Below, piece by piece: positions 22,817-30,911 of a stretch of DNA of 44,665 nucleotides. The position numbers and the translations under genes were made by a program. The notes under the pieces are model-generated. The model saw only the letters and a list, made by a program, of their open reading frames with translations, was not told the DNA's origin and ran no database searches. The number at the start of each line of letters is the position of its first letter. Within the stretch, counting starts at the first letter, position 1. This stretch comes from an uncultured Eubacteriales bacterium (GTDB lineage Bacteria > Bacillota > Clostridia > Oscillospirales > Oscillospiraceae): contig CABSBF010000016.1 of the NCBI GenBank assembly GCA_902475855.1, positions 1 to 44,665 on the forward strand. The letters are read 5' to 3'.

Positions 22817-24634
22817 ATCAAAACGCACACAGAGAAAAAGCCGGCCGGTCACCTCCGCCAATGTCTGACCGGCTACCGCGGCTGGACGGCGGCGGCAGCC
22901 CTGTTTGGCGGTCTGGAGGTCGTGCTGGAGGTCTTTATTCCCATGCTGATGTCCGTCATCGTTGACGGCGGTCTCTACCGTGAAGAGGACTTCATGCTGC
23001 GCGCGCTGTTTCCGGATGCGCTGGTTGCGCAGCGTGACCGCTTCGTGCTGACGGTCGGCGGCATCATGGTGGTCATTGCCTGCCTGTCCATGGCCTGCGG
23101 CCTGCTCAGCGCCCGCTGCTCCGCCATCGCCAGTCAGGGCTTTGCAAAGAATCTGCGCACCATGCTGCTGGGAAAGATCCAGAGCTTTTCCTTTTCCAAC
23201 ATTGACCGCTTCTCCACGCCCAGTCTCATCACCCGCGCCACGACGGATGTCAACACCGTGCGCACGACCATGCACCAGATCATCCGCAGCCTGACGCGCT
23301 CGCCCATCATGCTGGTGCTGGCGACGGTCATGGCCTTTTCCATCTCGCCGCGGCTGGCGCTGTTCTTTGTCGGCACCCTGCCGGTGCTGGCGATCACGCT
23401 GGCCGTCATGATGCGCGTCGGCCAGCCGCGTTTCCGCAAAATGCTTGTCAAAATGGACGAGCTGAACCGCGCCGTGCAGGAAAACCTCATCAGCAGCCGT
23501 GTAGTCAAGGCCTTTGTGCGCGGCGACTACGAGTCCGACCGTTTTGAAAAAACAACGGAGGATCTGCGGCAGGCGCAGCTCTCCTCCGCGCGGCTGTTCA
23601 CGCTGACAGGTCCCATCCAGATGGGCATCATGTGGACCTGTACGGTTCTGCTGCTGCTCTTCGGCGGACGCGAGATCATCTTTCAGACCACGGGGCTCCT
23701 CACGGGCGAGCTGGTGAGCATGGTGTCCTACGGGACGCAGGCAGTGTCGTCTCTGACGATGCTCTCGTGGCTCATCATGTCGCTTTCCCGCGCACAGGCT
23801 TCCATGCGCCGCATCAACGAGGTCTTTGACGAGCAGCCCGACATTGCCGACGGCCCCTCGGAGCGGGCAGTCGCCAATGGCAGCGTTGATTTTGAAGACG
23901 TCTGCTTCAGCTACACCGGCGACCCCGAAAAGCTGAACCTGCGGCACGTCACCTTCCATATTCAAAGCGGCGAAACCATAGGCGTGATCGGCGGCACCGG
24001 TGAGGGCAAGTCCACGCTGGTCAGCCTGATTCCGCGCTTTTACGATGCCATGAGCGGCACGGTCCGCGTCGGCGGCGCGGACGTGCGGGAATATACGCTG
24101 GAAAATCTGCGCAGCGGCGTTTCCATGGTGCTGCAAAACGGCACTCTGTTTTCCGGCACGATCGCAGACAACCTGCGCTGGGGCAAACCGGACGCGACGC
24201 CGGAGGAAATGAAGGCGGCCTGCGCCATCGCCCGTGCAGACGAGTACATCGACCGCTTCCCCGACGGCTACGAAACTCTGCTGGAGCAGAATGCCGCCAA
24301 CCTCTCCGGCGGACAGCGGCAGCGCCTGCGCATCGCGCGCGCGATCATCAAGCAGCCGAAGATCCTGATTCTGGACGATTCGACCAGCGCGGTCGATATG
24401 GCGACGGATGAGCACATCCGCCGCGGGCTGAGGACTGCTCTGCCCGGCACGACAAAGATCATCATTGCCCAGCGCATCGCGTCCATCCTGAACTGTGACC
24501 GCATTCTTGTCCTCGACGAAGGCCGGCTCTCCGACTTCGGCACGCACGAGGAGCTGATGGCGCGCAGCCAGATCTATCGCGACGTCTATGACAGCCAGAT
24601 GAAGCAGGAGGTGAGCGCCGATGGCCAAGGTTGA
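22817..24634 (+). CDS. Heterodimeric ABC exporter, degenerate half (start codon non-canonical)
   Basis: About 605 residues: six TM helices (residues 20-310) and one nucleotide-binding domain with Walker A GGTGEGKST and signature LSGGQRQRLRIARAI. Walker B is LILDDSTSAVD (catalytic Glu replaced by Asp) and the H-loop is IIIAQR (His replaced by Gln). One degenerate site is typical of heterodimeric exporters such as BmrCD or TM287/288. The partner overlaps by 14 bp. After the clear ribosome-binding site GAGGGGG (22802-22808) there is no ATG, GTG or TTG at normal distance; ATC 22817 is in frame with an eight-base spacer. The nearest ordinary start, GTG 22769, lies inside the leader hairpin and has no ribosome-binding site. 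Substrate unknown. Confidence 0.88.
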   Translation: MKTHTEKKPAGHLRQCLTGYRGWTAAAALFGGLEVVLEVFIPMLMSVIVDGGLYREEDFMLRALFPDALVAQRDRFVLTVGGIMVVIACLSMACGLLSARCSAIASQGFAKNLRTMLLGKIQSFSFSNIDRFSTPSLITRATTDVNTVRTTMHQIIRSLTRSPIMLVLATVMAFSISPRLALFFVGTLPVLAITLAVMMRVGQPRFRKMLVKMDELNRAVQENLISSRVVKAFVRGDYESDRFEKTTEDLRQAQLSSARLFTLTGPIQMGIMWTCTVLLLLFGGREIIFQTTGLLTGELVSMVSYGTQAVSSLTMLSWLIMSLSRAQASMRRINEVFDEQPDIADGPSERAVANGSVDFEDVCFSYTGDPEKLNLRHVTFHIQSGETIGVIGGTGEGKSTLVSLIPRFYDAMSGTVRVGGADVREYTLENLRSGVSMVLQNGTLFSGTIADNLRWGKPDATPEEMKAACAIARADEYIDRFPDGYETLLEQNAANLSGGQRQRLRIARAIIKQPKILILDDSTSAVDMATDEHIRRGLRTALPGTTKIIIAQRIASILNCDRILVLDEGRLSDFGTHEELMARSQIYRDVYDSQMKQEVSADGQG

Positions 24635-26444
24635 GCTGCAAAATTACCGCAAGGCGCGCACGCCCTTCGGCAGCCTGATGCGCCTGTTCCGCTATTTTAA
24701 GCACTGCCGCCCGATCCTGATCTGCGCGGTCGTTTCCATTCTCGTCTATGCCTGTGCGACCATTGCGGCCTCCTACTGCATGAAGCCGCTGGTGAATCTC
24801 CTGAAGCAGACCGGCCTTGCGCCGGATGAGGTCTACGCAAAGTATCTGGCGCTGCTGCTCGGCCTTGCCGGGCTGTATCTTCTGAGCGTCGTCACAAACT
24901 ACCTGCTCAACCGGCTGATGCTTGAATGCAGCACGGTCATCATGCGGGCGCTGCGAACGGAGCTGTTCGCCAAGATGCAGAAGCTCCCCATCCGCTACTT
25001 CGACGCCAACACCAACGGCAGCCTCATGAGCTATTTCACAAACGACATTGAAGCAACAAACGAGCTTTTGCAGCACTCGATCACGCAGATGCTGATCTCC
25101 GTGCTGTCGCTTGTGGGCACGATCGGCATGATGCTGGTGCTGTCGATGAAGCTGTTTTCGCTGATGGTGGTACTGGCGGTGATCGTCGTTCTCGTTGTGC
25201 GATACATCAGCAAAAAGAGCAGCCGCAGCTATCGCGCACAGCAGAAGGATGCCGCAGCGGTCAACGGCTTCGTCGAGGAGATGATCGCCGGGCAGCGTGA
25301 CATCAAGGTGTTCACCCACGAAAAGCAGGTCATGCAGGACTTTGAGCCCATCAATGAGGCGTTCTGCCGCTCCTCGACGGCGGCAACGACGGTGACCTCC
25401 GTCGTCGGGCCCATCCTCAATAATCTCTCGCACTTTTTCTACGCGCTGACCTGCGCCGTGGGCGTTCTGTGGCTCACGGGAGAAAACGCCGGCGGCGTGC
25501 TGATCACCTTCCTTGGCTACATCCGCAATTTTGCCGAGCGCGTGAGCCAGATCTCCGAACAGTTCAACGCCATCATGCTCGCCCTCGCTGGCGCGGAGCG
25601 CATCTTCGACGTGCTGGATATGCCGCCGGAGACGGACGATGGCGAGGTCACGCTGGAGCGCTCCGGCCATGACTATTTCTGGGTCAAAGAGGACGGCGAG
25701 CGCGTCCCACTGCGCGGCGACGTGCGCTTCTACGGTGTGGACTTTTCCTATGTGCCGGAGAAGCCCGTGCTGCGCGACCTGTCGCTTTATGCCAAACCCG
25801 GTCAGAAGATCGCCTTCGTCGGCTCGACGGGCGCAGGCAAGACGACGATCACGAACCTCATCAACCGCTTTTATGACATTCAGGGCGGTACGATCACCTA
25901 TGACGGCATCGATGTGCGCCACATCCGCAAGGACGACCTGCGCCGCTCCCTCGGCACGGTTTTGCAGGACACACACCTGTTTACCGGTACGGTGATGGAG
26001 AACATCCGCTACGGCCGCCTGGAGGCGACGGACGAGGAGTGCATCCGCGCGGCAAAGATCGCCAACGCACACTATTTCATCTCCCATCTGCCCAAGGGCT
26101 ACGATACTATGCTCTACTCTGACGGCGCGAACCTCTCGCAGGGGCAGCGGCAGCTTCTGGCCATTGCCCGCGCCGCAGTCTCCGAGGCGCCGGTGCTGAT
26201 CCTCGACGAGGCGACCTCCTCGGTCGATACCCGCACGGAGAAGCTGATCGAGCGAGGCCTCGACGGGCTGATGCGGGGCCGGACGGTCTTCGTCATCGCG
26301 CACCGGCTCTCCACCGTGCGCAATGCCGACGCGATCCTGGTGCTGGAAAACGGCCGGGTCGTCGAGCGCGGCAGCCACGACGATCTGCTGGAACTTCAGG
26401 GCAGATATTATCAGCTCTACACCAACATGATCGAGCTGACATAA
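24621..26444 (+). CDS. Heterodimeric ABC exporter, canonical half
   Basis: 607-residue exporter half: six TM helices (about 25-320), then an NBD with Walker A GSTGAGKTT, signature LSQGQRQLLAIARAA, Walker B VLILDEATSSVD and H-loop VIAHRLST, all catalytically competent. The ATPase site that hydrolyses is expected to combine these Walker motifs with the partner's LSGGQ. GGAGG of the preceding coding region serves as ribosome-binding site. An insertion of about 35 residues between the membrane domain and NBD (PPETDDGEVTLERSGHD onward) is longer than in the partner. Export of a drug, lipid or peptide is all that can be said. Confidence 0.9.
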   Translation: MAKVELQNYRKARTPFGSLMRLFRYFKHCRPILICAVVSILVYACATIAASYCMKPLVNLLKQTGLAPDEVYAKYLALLLGLAGLYLLSVVTNYLLNRLMLECSTVIMRALRTELFAKMQKLPIRYFDANTNGSLMSYFTNDIEATNELLQHSITQMLISVLSLVGTIGMMLVLSMKLFSLMVVLAVIVVLVVRYISKKSSRSYRAQQKDAAAVNGFVEEMIAGQRDIKVFTHEKQVMQDFEPINEAFCRSSTAATTVTSVVGPILNNLSHFFYALTCAVGVLWLTGENAGGVLITFLGYIRNFAERVSQISEQFNAIMLALAGAERIFDVLDMPPETDDGEVTLERSGHDYFWVKEDGERVPLRGDVRFYGVDFSYVPEKPVLRDLSLYAKPGQKIAFVGSTGAGKTTITNLINRFYDIQGGTITYDGIDVRHIRKDDLRRSLGTVLQDTHLFTGTVMENIRYGRLEATDEECIRAAKIANAHYFISHLPKGYDTMLYSDGANLSQGQRQLLAIARAAVSEAPVLILDEATSSVDTRTEKLIERGLDGLMRGRTVFVIAHRLSTVRNADAILVLENGRVVERGSHDDLLELQGRYYQLYTNMIELT

Positions 26445-26456
26445 GTGAAAAAAGGT

Positions 26457-26493
26457 GCCGTTTCCGGAATCTTCCGGAAACGGCGTCTTTTTT
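26457..26493 (+). terminator. Terminator of ABC exporter pair 1
   Basis: Perfect stem GCCGTTTCCGG/CCGGAAACGGC (26457-26467 with 26474-26484) followed by GTCTTTTTT. Confidence 0.92.
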
Positions 26494-26506
26494 AGGCATC
26501 TCCCTA

Positions 26507-26535
26507 TTGTATTTCTGCACCGAATACGTTAGAAT
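26507..26535 (+). promoter_or_regulatory. Promoter of the thiol-redox/folding operon
   Basis: TTGTAT (26507-26512), 17-bp spacer, TAGAAT (26530-26535). Confidence 0.65.
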
Positions 26536-26602
26536 GAGGTATATCCTGTCATCTCTGTACGCCTTTGTCCGGCGTGGGAGAAAGAAATGGAAGGAGAACC
26601 CT

Positions 26603-27481
26603 ATGAAAATCTTAGTGACAAAACTGTGTGACATCGACAGCCTCACCATCCCCGCAGAGCTGCTGGACGTGCGCGTGGACGAGGCGCAGGTCGCGCAGGC
26701 GGTTGACCGCCTGTCCCTGCGCTATGCGAAGCAGTGCCCGGCAGAGACCGCACAGAACGGCGACCTGGTATGCTGCCGCGCGGAAACGGGCGACGGAAGA
26801 ATCGTCCTGCTCTATCCCGGCATGGCACTCCCCGGCGCGGAGGATGCGGAGAAGGCCGCGCTCGGCAAGGCTGCCGGTGACCGTCTGGAGACGACCCTGC
26901 GCGGCGCGCCCGTTTCGCTGACCGTGGAAAAGGTCCTGCGCCGCGTGCCGGTTGAGGTCAATGACGCACTGATCGCCTCCATGGGCATCGAGGGCGTGAC
27001 GACCGTGGAGGAATACCGCGCCTATCTGCACGCCAAGACGCTGGCCGACCTGCGCATGGAGCGCAGCAAGGAGATCACCCGCTATCTGATGGACAAGCTG
27101 CTTGCCGCCTGCGAATACGACTACGACGAGGCGGAGATGGAGCAGCACATCCGCAAAGCCGAGGAGGAGCTGGCCGCGCAGGAGGATATGGAGGGAATGG
27201 ACTTCACTCCCGAAGAGCTGCGTCAGGCCATTGTCAACCAGGCAAAGCAGGGCTGTGTGGCGGAGGCCTTCTGCAAGAGCCGCGGCATCGCGGTCGATGA
27301 GGCCGAAATCGCCCAGCAGGCCGATCAGATGCAGGAGATGATGACCCTGCTGGGCGAGGAAGTCCCCGCGCGGGAGGAGCTGCTCGAGATGACCCGTCAG
27401 GACGCATACCTCACCGAGCTGCTCACCTACGTCACGAATATCATTGCGCAAAGGATGGGAGGCACCTATGGCAACCGTTGA
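26603..27481 (+). CDS. Trigger-factor-like protein lacking the ribosome-binding domain
   Basis: 292 residues. The central part (about 30-110) resembles a degenerate FKBP-type peptidyl-prolyl isomerase domain (NGDLVCCRAETGDGRI, then LYPGMALPGAE and LTVEKVLRRVPVEVNDAL). The rest is the helical C-terminal chaperone domain of trigger factor (EYRAYLHAKTLADLRMERSKEITRYLMDKLL, onward). The N-terminal ribosome-docking domain with its GFRKGK loop is absent, so it is not the housekeeping tig, which is about 430 residues. It is probably a specialised cytosolic folding factor. AAGGAG lies six bases before ATG 26603. The thioredoxin gene overlaps its 3' end by 14 bp. Confidence 0.82.
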   Translation: MKILVTKLCDIDSLTIPAELLDVRVDEAQVAQAVDRLSLRYAKQCPAETAQNGDLVCCRAETGDGRIVLLYPGMALPGAEDAEKAALGKAAGDRLETTLRGAPVSLTVEKVLRRVPVEVNDALIASMGIEGVTTVEEYRAYLHAKTLADLRMERSKEITRYLMDKLLAACEYDYDEAEMEQHIRKAEEELAAQEDMEGMDFTPEELRQAIVNQAKQGCVAEAFCKSRGIAVDEAEIAQQADQMQEMMTLLGEEVPAREELLEMTRQDAYLTELLTYVTNIIAQRMGGTYGNR

Positions 27482-27785
27482 ACTGAAAGAACAGGAATGG
27501 AAGGCATTTTCTCAGGCGGATTACGCCGTTATTGACTGCTACGGCCACAACTGCGGCGCGTGCGTGATCCTCGCACCCGTCTTTGACGCTCTGGCGGACG
27601 ATCTGCCGGGCATCGCCTTCGGCCGCGTCAACATCTCCGAGTATCCCGAGATCGCCGATACCTACGGCATCACCGCCATGCCCACGCTGCTGTATTTCCG
27701 CAAGGGCGAGCCGGTAGACCGGAGTCTCGGCAGTATGGAACGCGAGGAGCTGCTGGAGCATATCGCAAAGCTGCTGTACGATTAA
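27468..27785 (+). CDS. Thioredoxin-like protein with CGAC active site
   Basis: 105-residue thioredoxin fold. Active-site CGAC (Cys29, Cys32) replaces the usual WCGPC, preceded by an extra Cys24 (DCYGHNCGAC); cis-Pro is in TAMPTLLYF (about 73-81) and the C-terminal helix is normal. It should be a cytosolic dithiol/disulfide protein. The lack of the WCGP Trp-Pro pair alters redox potential and partner choice. It overlaps the trigger-factor-like gene and is followed 18 bp later by an FTR-like protein that is a natural candidate reductant. GGGAGG precedes ATG 27468. Confidence 0.9.
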   Translation: MATVELKEQEWKAFSQADYAVIDCYGHNCGACVILAPVFDALADDLPGIAFGRVNISEYPEIADTYGITAMPTLLYFRKGEPVDRSLGSMEREELLEHIAKLLYD

Positions 27786-27803
27786 GAAAAAGGAGGCATA
27801 GAA

Positions 27804-28004
27804 ATGGGAAAAGTCCGGCTCAACAGTGACCTGGAAACCGTCGCGCGCGTCCGTGAGGGCCTGAAGCGCACGGGCGGTTACTGCCCCTGCCGCACAGAGC
27901 GCAAGCCTGAGTACAAGTGCATCTGTGAGGAGTTCAAGGCGCAGATCCAGGATCCGAATTTTGAAGGCTATTGTCACTGCATGCTCTACTATAAGGAAAA
28001 ATAA
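27804..28004 (+). CDS. Ferredoxin-thioredoxin reductase catalytic-subunit-like protein
   Basis: 66 residues with the three Cys-x-Cys pairs characteristic of the FTR catalytic chain: CPC (27-29), CIC (39-41) and CHC (57-59). In plant and cyanobacterial FTR these residues hold a 4Fe-4S cluster and an adjacent redox disulfide that reduces thioredoxin with electrons from ferredoxin. Canonical spacing is CPC-16-CPC-8-CHC; here it is 9 and 15, so this is a compact variant. No FTR variable subunit is nearby. AAGGAGG lies seven bases before the ATG. Being directly behind a thioredoxin gene, it probably reduces that protein. Confidence 0.85.
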   Translation: MGKVRLNSDLETVARVREGLKRTGGYCPCRTERKPEYKCICEEFKAQIQDPNFEGYCHCMLYYKEK

Positions 28005-28019
28005 AAAGGAGAAAACATC

Positions 28020-29096
28020 ATGAAAAAAATCTGCTCTCTCGCTCTGGTTCTCGCGCTTCTGCTGAGCGCCGCGGGCTGCGGCCTGTTCAGCAGCGCTTCC
28101 TCCGTCAAGCTGGGGAATTACACCCACAACGATCCGAAGGATCTGACCTATGACCAGAGGATCGTCCTCAAAAATACCGACTTCGGCTCCTATCTCGAGG
28201 AAAACCTGAATGTCGCCGCCTACCCCGACACCATGGTCTACGACGAGGAAGGCAACATGATCGGCCTCTATGACTACGACGAGGAAACCGGCCTTGCCGC
28301 CGGCTGGCTCAGCATGGCAGACGGCTCCTACACCGCCTTTGAAAAGGGTGAGGAAGTCGATTTGGGCAAGCCCGACCCCTCCCTGATGGTCAGCATCCCC
28401 GGCGATGTTTCCCTGTACTGGGTCGTCTACGGCAGCAAGGACGCCGCCAAGGCCGCCTACCTGTATCTGTTCCTCACCGACGCCTCCGCGAAGCAGACGG
28501 TCGCCGACGCCATGGAGGAATTCTACGGTCTGATCCTGAAGGAAGAGAGCGACACCGTGCTGACCTTTGTGCAGGATCAGGACCTCATCGACACGGAGTT
28601 CACGCTGTGGGAGAGCTACGGCACGCCCGTGGAGGTCAAGGATGCAGCCGCCTACGCCACCATTCTCAAGCAGAACTACAGCGTGCGCGAGGACAGCGGC
28701 TCCAACCCCTACAAGCCCTATGAGGGTCACAGCGATCCGACGGACATCGACTTTGACGAGAAGGTCGTCCTCACCGGCTCCGGCGAGGCTGCCGTGGACG
28801 AGCAATACGCCAAGGACATCACCTGCATGACCGACATCCTCTACGGCAAGGATGGCGACATGGTCGCACACTACACCTATTTTGAGTGCCCCTCCAAGGA
28901 GGCCGCCGACGATCTGGCAACCTATTTCACGGAAGCTTCCCGCATTTCCGACACCGTTCTTCAGTTCTCCTACACCGGCCAGGAGCTACAGGATATGCTC
29001 TCTGTCTACATGGGCTATAACGTCCTGAAGGACGCCTCGGTAAAGGAATACATCAGAATGATCGAGGAAACCTACTACTCCGTCATTTGCAATTAA
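28020..29096 (+). CDS. Lipoprotein with an internal domain duplication, unknown function
   Basis: 358 residues. The lipobox LSAAGC (Cys20) follows a short signal. The mature part contains two related halves. PKDLTYDQRIVL, a MVYDEEGNMIGLYDYD hairpin and a SKDAAKAAYLYLFLTDAS helix in the first (about 36-185) match PTDIDFDEKVVL, ILYGKDGDMVAHYTYF and SKEAADDLATYFTEAS in the second (about 240-345). I do not recognise the family. It is anchored outside the membrane, although its operon partners are cytosolic. AAGGAG precedes the ATG, and a strong terminator follows 10 bp after the stop. Confidence 0.8.
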   Translation: MKKICSLALVLALLLSAAGCGLFSSASSVKLGNYTHNDPKDLTYDQRIVLKNTDFGSYLEENLNVAAYPDTMVYDEEGNMIGLYDYDEETGLAAGWLSMADGSYTAFEKGEEVDLGKPDPSLMVSIPGDVSLYWVVYGSKDAAKAAYLYLFLTDASAKQTVADAMEEFYGLILKEESDTVLTFVQDQDLIDTEFTLWESYGTPVEVKDAAAYATILKQNYSVREDSGSNPYKPYEGHSDPTDIDFDEKVVLTGSGEAAVDEQYAKDITCMTDILYGKDGDMVAHYTYFECPSKEAADDLATYFTEASRISDTVLQFSYTGQELQDMLSVYMGYNVLKDASVKEYIRMIEETYYSVICN

Positions 29097-29106
29097 AACA
29101 TGCCTG

Positions 29107-29153
29107 ACGGATGCCATACGCCCACAGCAGGTCGCGTATGGCATCCGTTTTTT
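29107..29153 (+). terminator. Terminator of the thiol-redox/folding operon
   Basis: Perfect 15-bp stem (29107-29121 with 29134-29148, starting ACGGATGCC) running into TTTTTT. The following ABC gene starts only 18 bp later, so its expression must come from read-through or an unseen promoter inside this region. Confidence 0.93.
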
Positions 29154-29171
29154 ATGGATAGGAGTGCAGCA

Positions 29172-30911
29172 ATGGATACACAAAAAAACGAAACGCGCGG
29201 AAGCTGGCGGTCGCTCTTTCACGCCATCGGCAAGCTGAAGCTTCCGTGGGTCTGGATCGCCGTCGCGCTGGGGCTGAACCTGATTCTGAACAGTCTGCTG
29301 CTTGATCTGCCGAACACCACGGCAGAGCTCATGAGCGGAACACTCACCGGCGCCGCGATGACCAAGGCGATTTTGTTCTATGTCAGCTTCGGTGTGCTGT
29401 CGTTTATCATGGTCGCAGGGCAGGCGCAGGCGCAGGCCTACGGCATCCGCCGGGCACGGCAGTCGGTCTGGCAGAAGATGCTGGGAATGCGCATGGAATA
29501 CTTCGACCGCAACGACCCCTCTGATCTGATGAGCGCCATCACCACCGACGCCGACAACGCCGTGCGGAACTTTATCAACGTTCTCATTCATCTGATCCCG
29601 GATATCTACTATGTAATCATGGCGCTGCGGCGCATCAACGAATACCACTGGATCCTCGCCGTCTCCTGCTTTGCCCTGCTCCCGCTGAAATATCTCTATT
29701 CGCTGTTCATGGGCAAGCAGTTTCAGGTGCACACCGCGCGGCTGTACGGCAAGATCGGCCAGCTCACCAGCTTTCTTGCCGACCGCATTGCCCACCTGCC
29801 CCTGATCAAAACCTACACCAATGAGGAAGAGGAAGGCGAGCGGGGCAAGGACGCAGCGAAAAAGCTGCTGGACGCAAACATGAAGCTCGTCCGTCTGGAT
29901 AACATCTCCACGGGAGCCTCCGCCGTCCTCGATATTTTGCAGAAATTCATCGTGATCGTCGTCGCGGTCGTTCTGATGCAGCGCGGCAAACTCGACATCA
30001 CCATGTGGCTGGCCTTCTTCCTCTTCGCGCAGAATCTCTTCCCCTCCATGGACGAGATCTTCGATATGTGGGTGCGCATCAAGTGTATGCACGGCAGCTT
30101 TGCGCGGATTTCGGAAATCATGGATGGGCAGGACGAGGAATCCGGCGCGGCCGGCAGTTTCCCAGCCGAGGGCGACATCCGCTTTGAGCACGTCACCTTT
30201 ACCTACCCCGAAACCGACGCGCCCGCGCTCAGGGACGTCTCCTTCACCGTTCCCCGCGGTTCGGCCGTCGCCATCGTCGGCCTGTGCGGCAGCGGCAAGA
30301 CGACCTCCGTCAGCCTGCTTGAGCGCTTTTACACGCCGGATGAGGGACATATTTTCATCGGCAATACGGACATCCGGGACATCTCCCTGTCCGGCTTCCG
30401 CCGGAACCTCGCCTATGTGCAGCAGGGCGCGGCGGTCGTCAGCGGCACGCTGCGCGAGGCGCTGACCTACGGCATCGACCGCAGCGTCACCGACGAAGAA
30501 ATCCTTGCGGCAGCGGAGCGGACGGGCTTCTGCGAATATCTGCACCTGTGCAGGGACGGGCTGGACACCGAAGTCGCGCCAGGCGCCGCCTCCATGTCCG
30601 GCGGCCAGAGCCAGCGCCTGGTGCTGACGCGCGAGGTGCTGCGCGGCGGTGAGATCATCCTCATGGACGAGCCGACCAGTGCGCTGGACGTGCGGGTATC
30701 GGCGAAAATTCAGGACACCATGAATTCGCTCTTTGCGGAAAAAACCCGCATTCTCATCACGCACGATCTTGATCTTGCCAGAAAATACGACCGGATCCTT
30801 GTCATGGAGCATGGCCGTCTGGCAGGCGACGGCACGCACGAGGCGCTGCTGGAAACCTGCGAGGCCTACCGGAAAATGAACGAAAATGCAGGGGAGGCGG
30901 CGACGGCATGA
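29172..30911 (+). CDS. ABC exporter pair 2, first half
   Basis: 579 residues, six TM helices (about 25-300) plus an NBD: Walker A GLCGSGKTTS, signature MSGGQSQRLVLTREVL, Walker B IILMDEPTSALD, H-loop LITHD. The catalytic Glu and His are kept. The signature Arg region reads TREV rather than ARA. It overlaps the second half by 4 bp (ATGA) and so encodes a heterodimeric exporter. AGGAG lies seven bases before ATG 29172; upstream in-frame ATGs are within or next to the terminator and are rejected. Confidence 0.9.
   Translation: MDTQKNETRGSWRSLFHAIGKLKLPWVWIAVALGLNLILNSLLLDLPNTTAELMSGTLTGAAMTKAILFYVSFGVLSFIMVAGQAQAQAYGIRRARQSVWQKMLGMRMEYFDRNDPSDLMSAITTDADNAVRNFINVLIHLIPDIYYVIMALRRINEYHWILAVSCFALLPLKYLYSLFMGKQFQVHTARLYGKIGQLTSFLADRIAHLPLIKTYTNEEEEGERGKDAAKKLLDANMKLVRLDNISTGASAVLDILQKFIVIVVAVVLMQRGKLDITMWLAFFLFAQNLFPSMDEIFDMWVRIKCMHGSFARISEIMDGQDEESGAAGSFPAEGDIRFEHVTFTYPETDAPALRDVSFTVPRGSAVAIVGLCGSGKTTSVSLLERFYTPDEGHIFIGNTDIRDISLSGFRRNLAYVQQGAAVVSGTLREALTYGIDRSVTDEEILAAAERTGFCEYLHLCRDGLDTEVAPGAASMSGGQSQRLVLTREVLRGGEIILMDEPTSALDVRVSAKIQDTMNSLFAEKTRILITHDLDLARKYDRILVMEHGRLAGDGTHEALLETCEAYRKMNENAGEAATA

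Noticed and set aside
26603..27481. Housekeeping trigger factor (tig)
   Set aside because: The protein is only 292 residues, lacks the N-terminal ribosome-binding domain, and no clpX or clpP follows.
27804..28004. Cys-rich RiPP precursor peptide exported by the adjacent ABC transporters
   Set aside because: The three Cys-x-Cys pairs and the surrounding GYCPC and GYCHC motifs match the FTR catalytic family, the position behind a thioredoxin fits that role, and no modifying enzyme is present.
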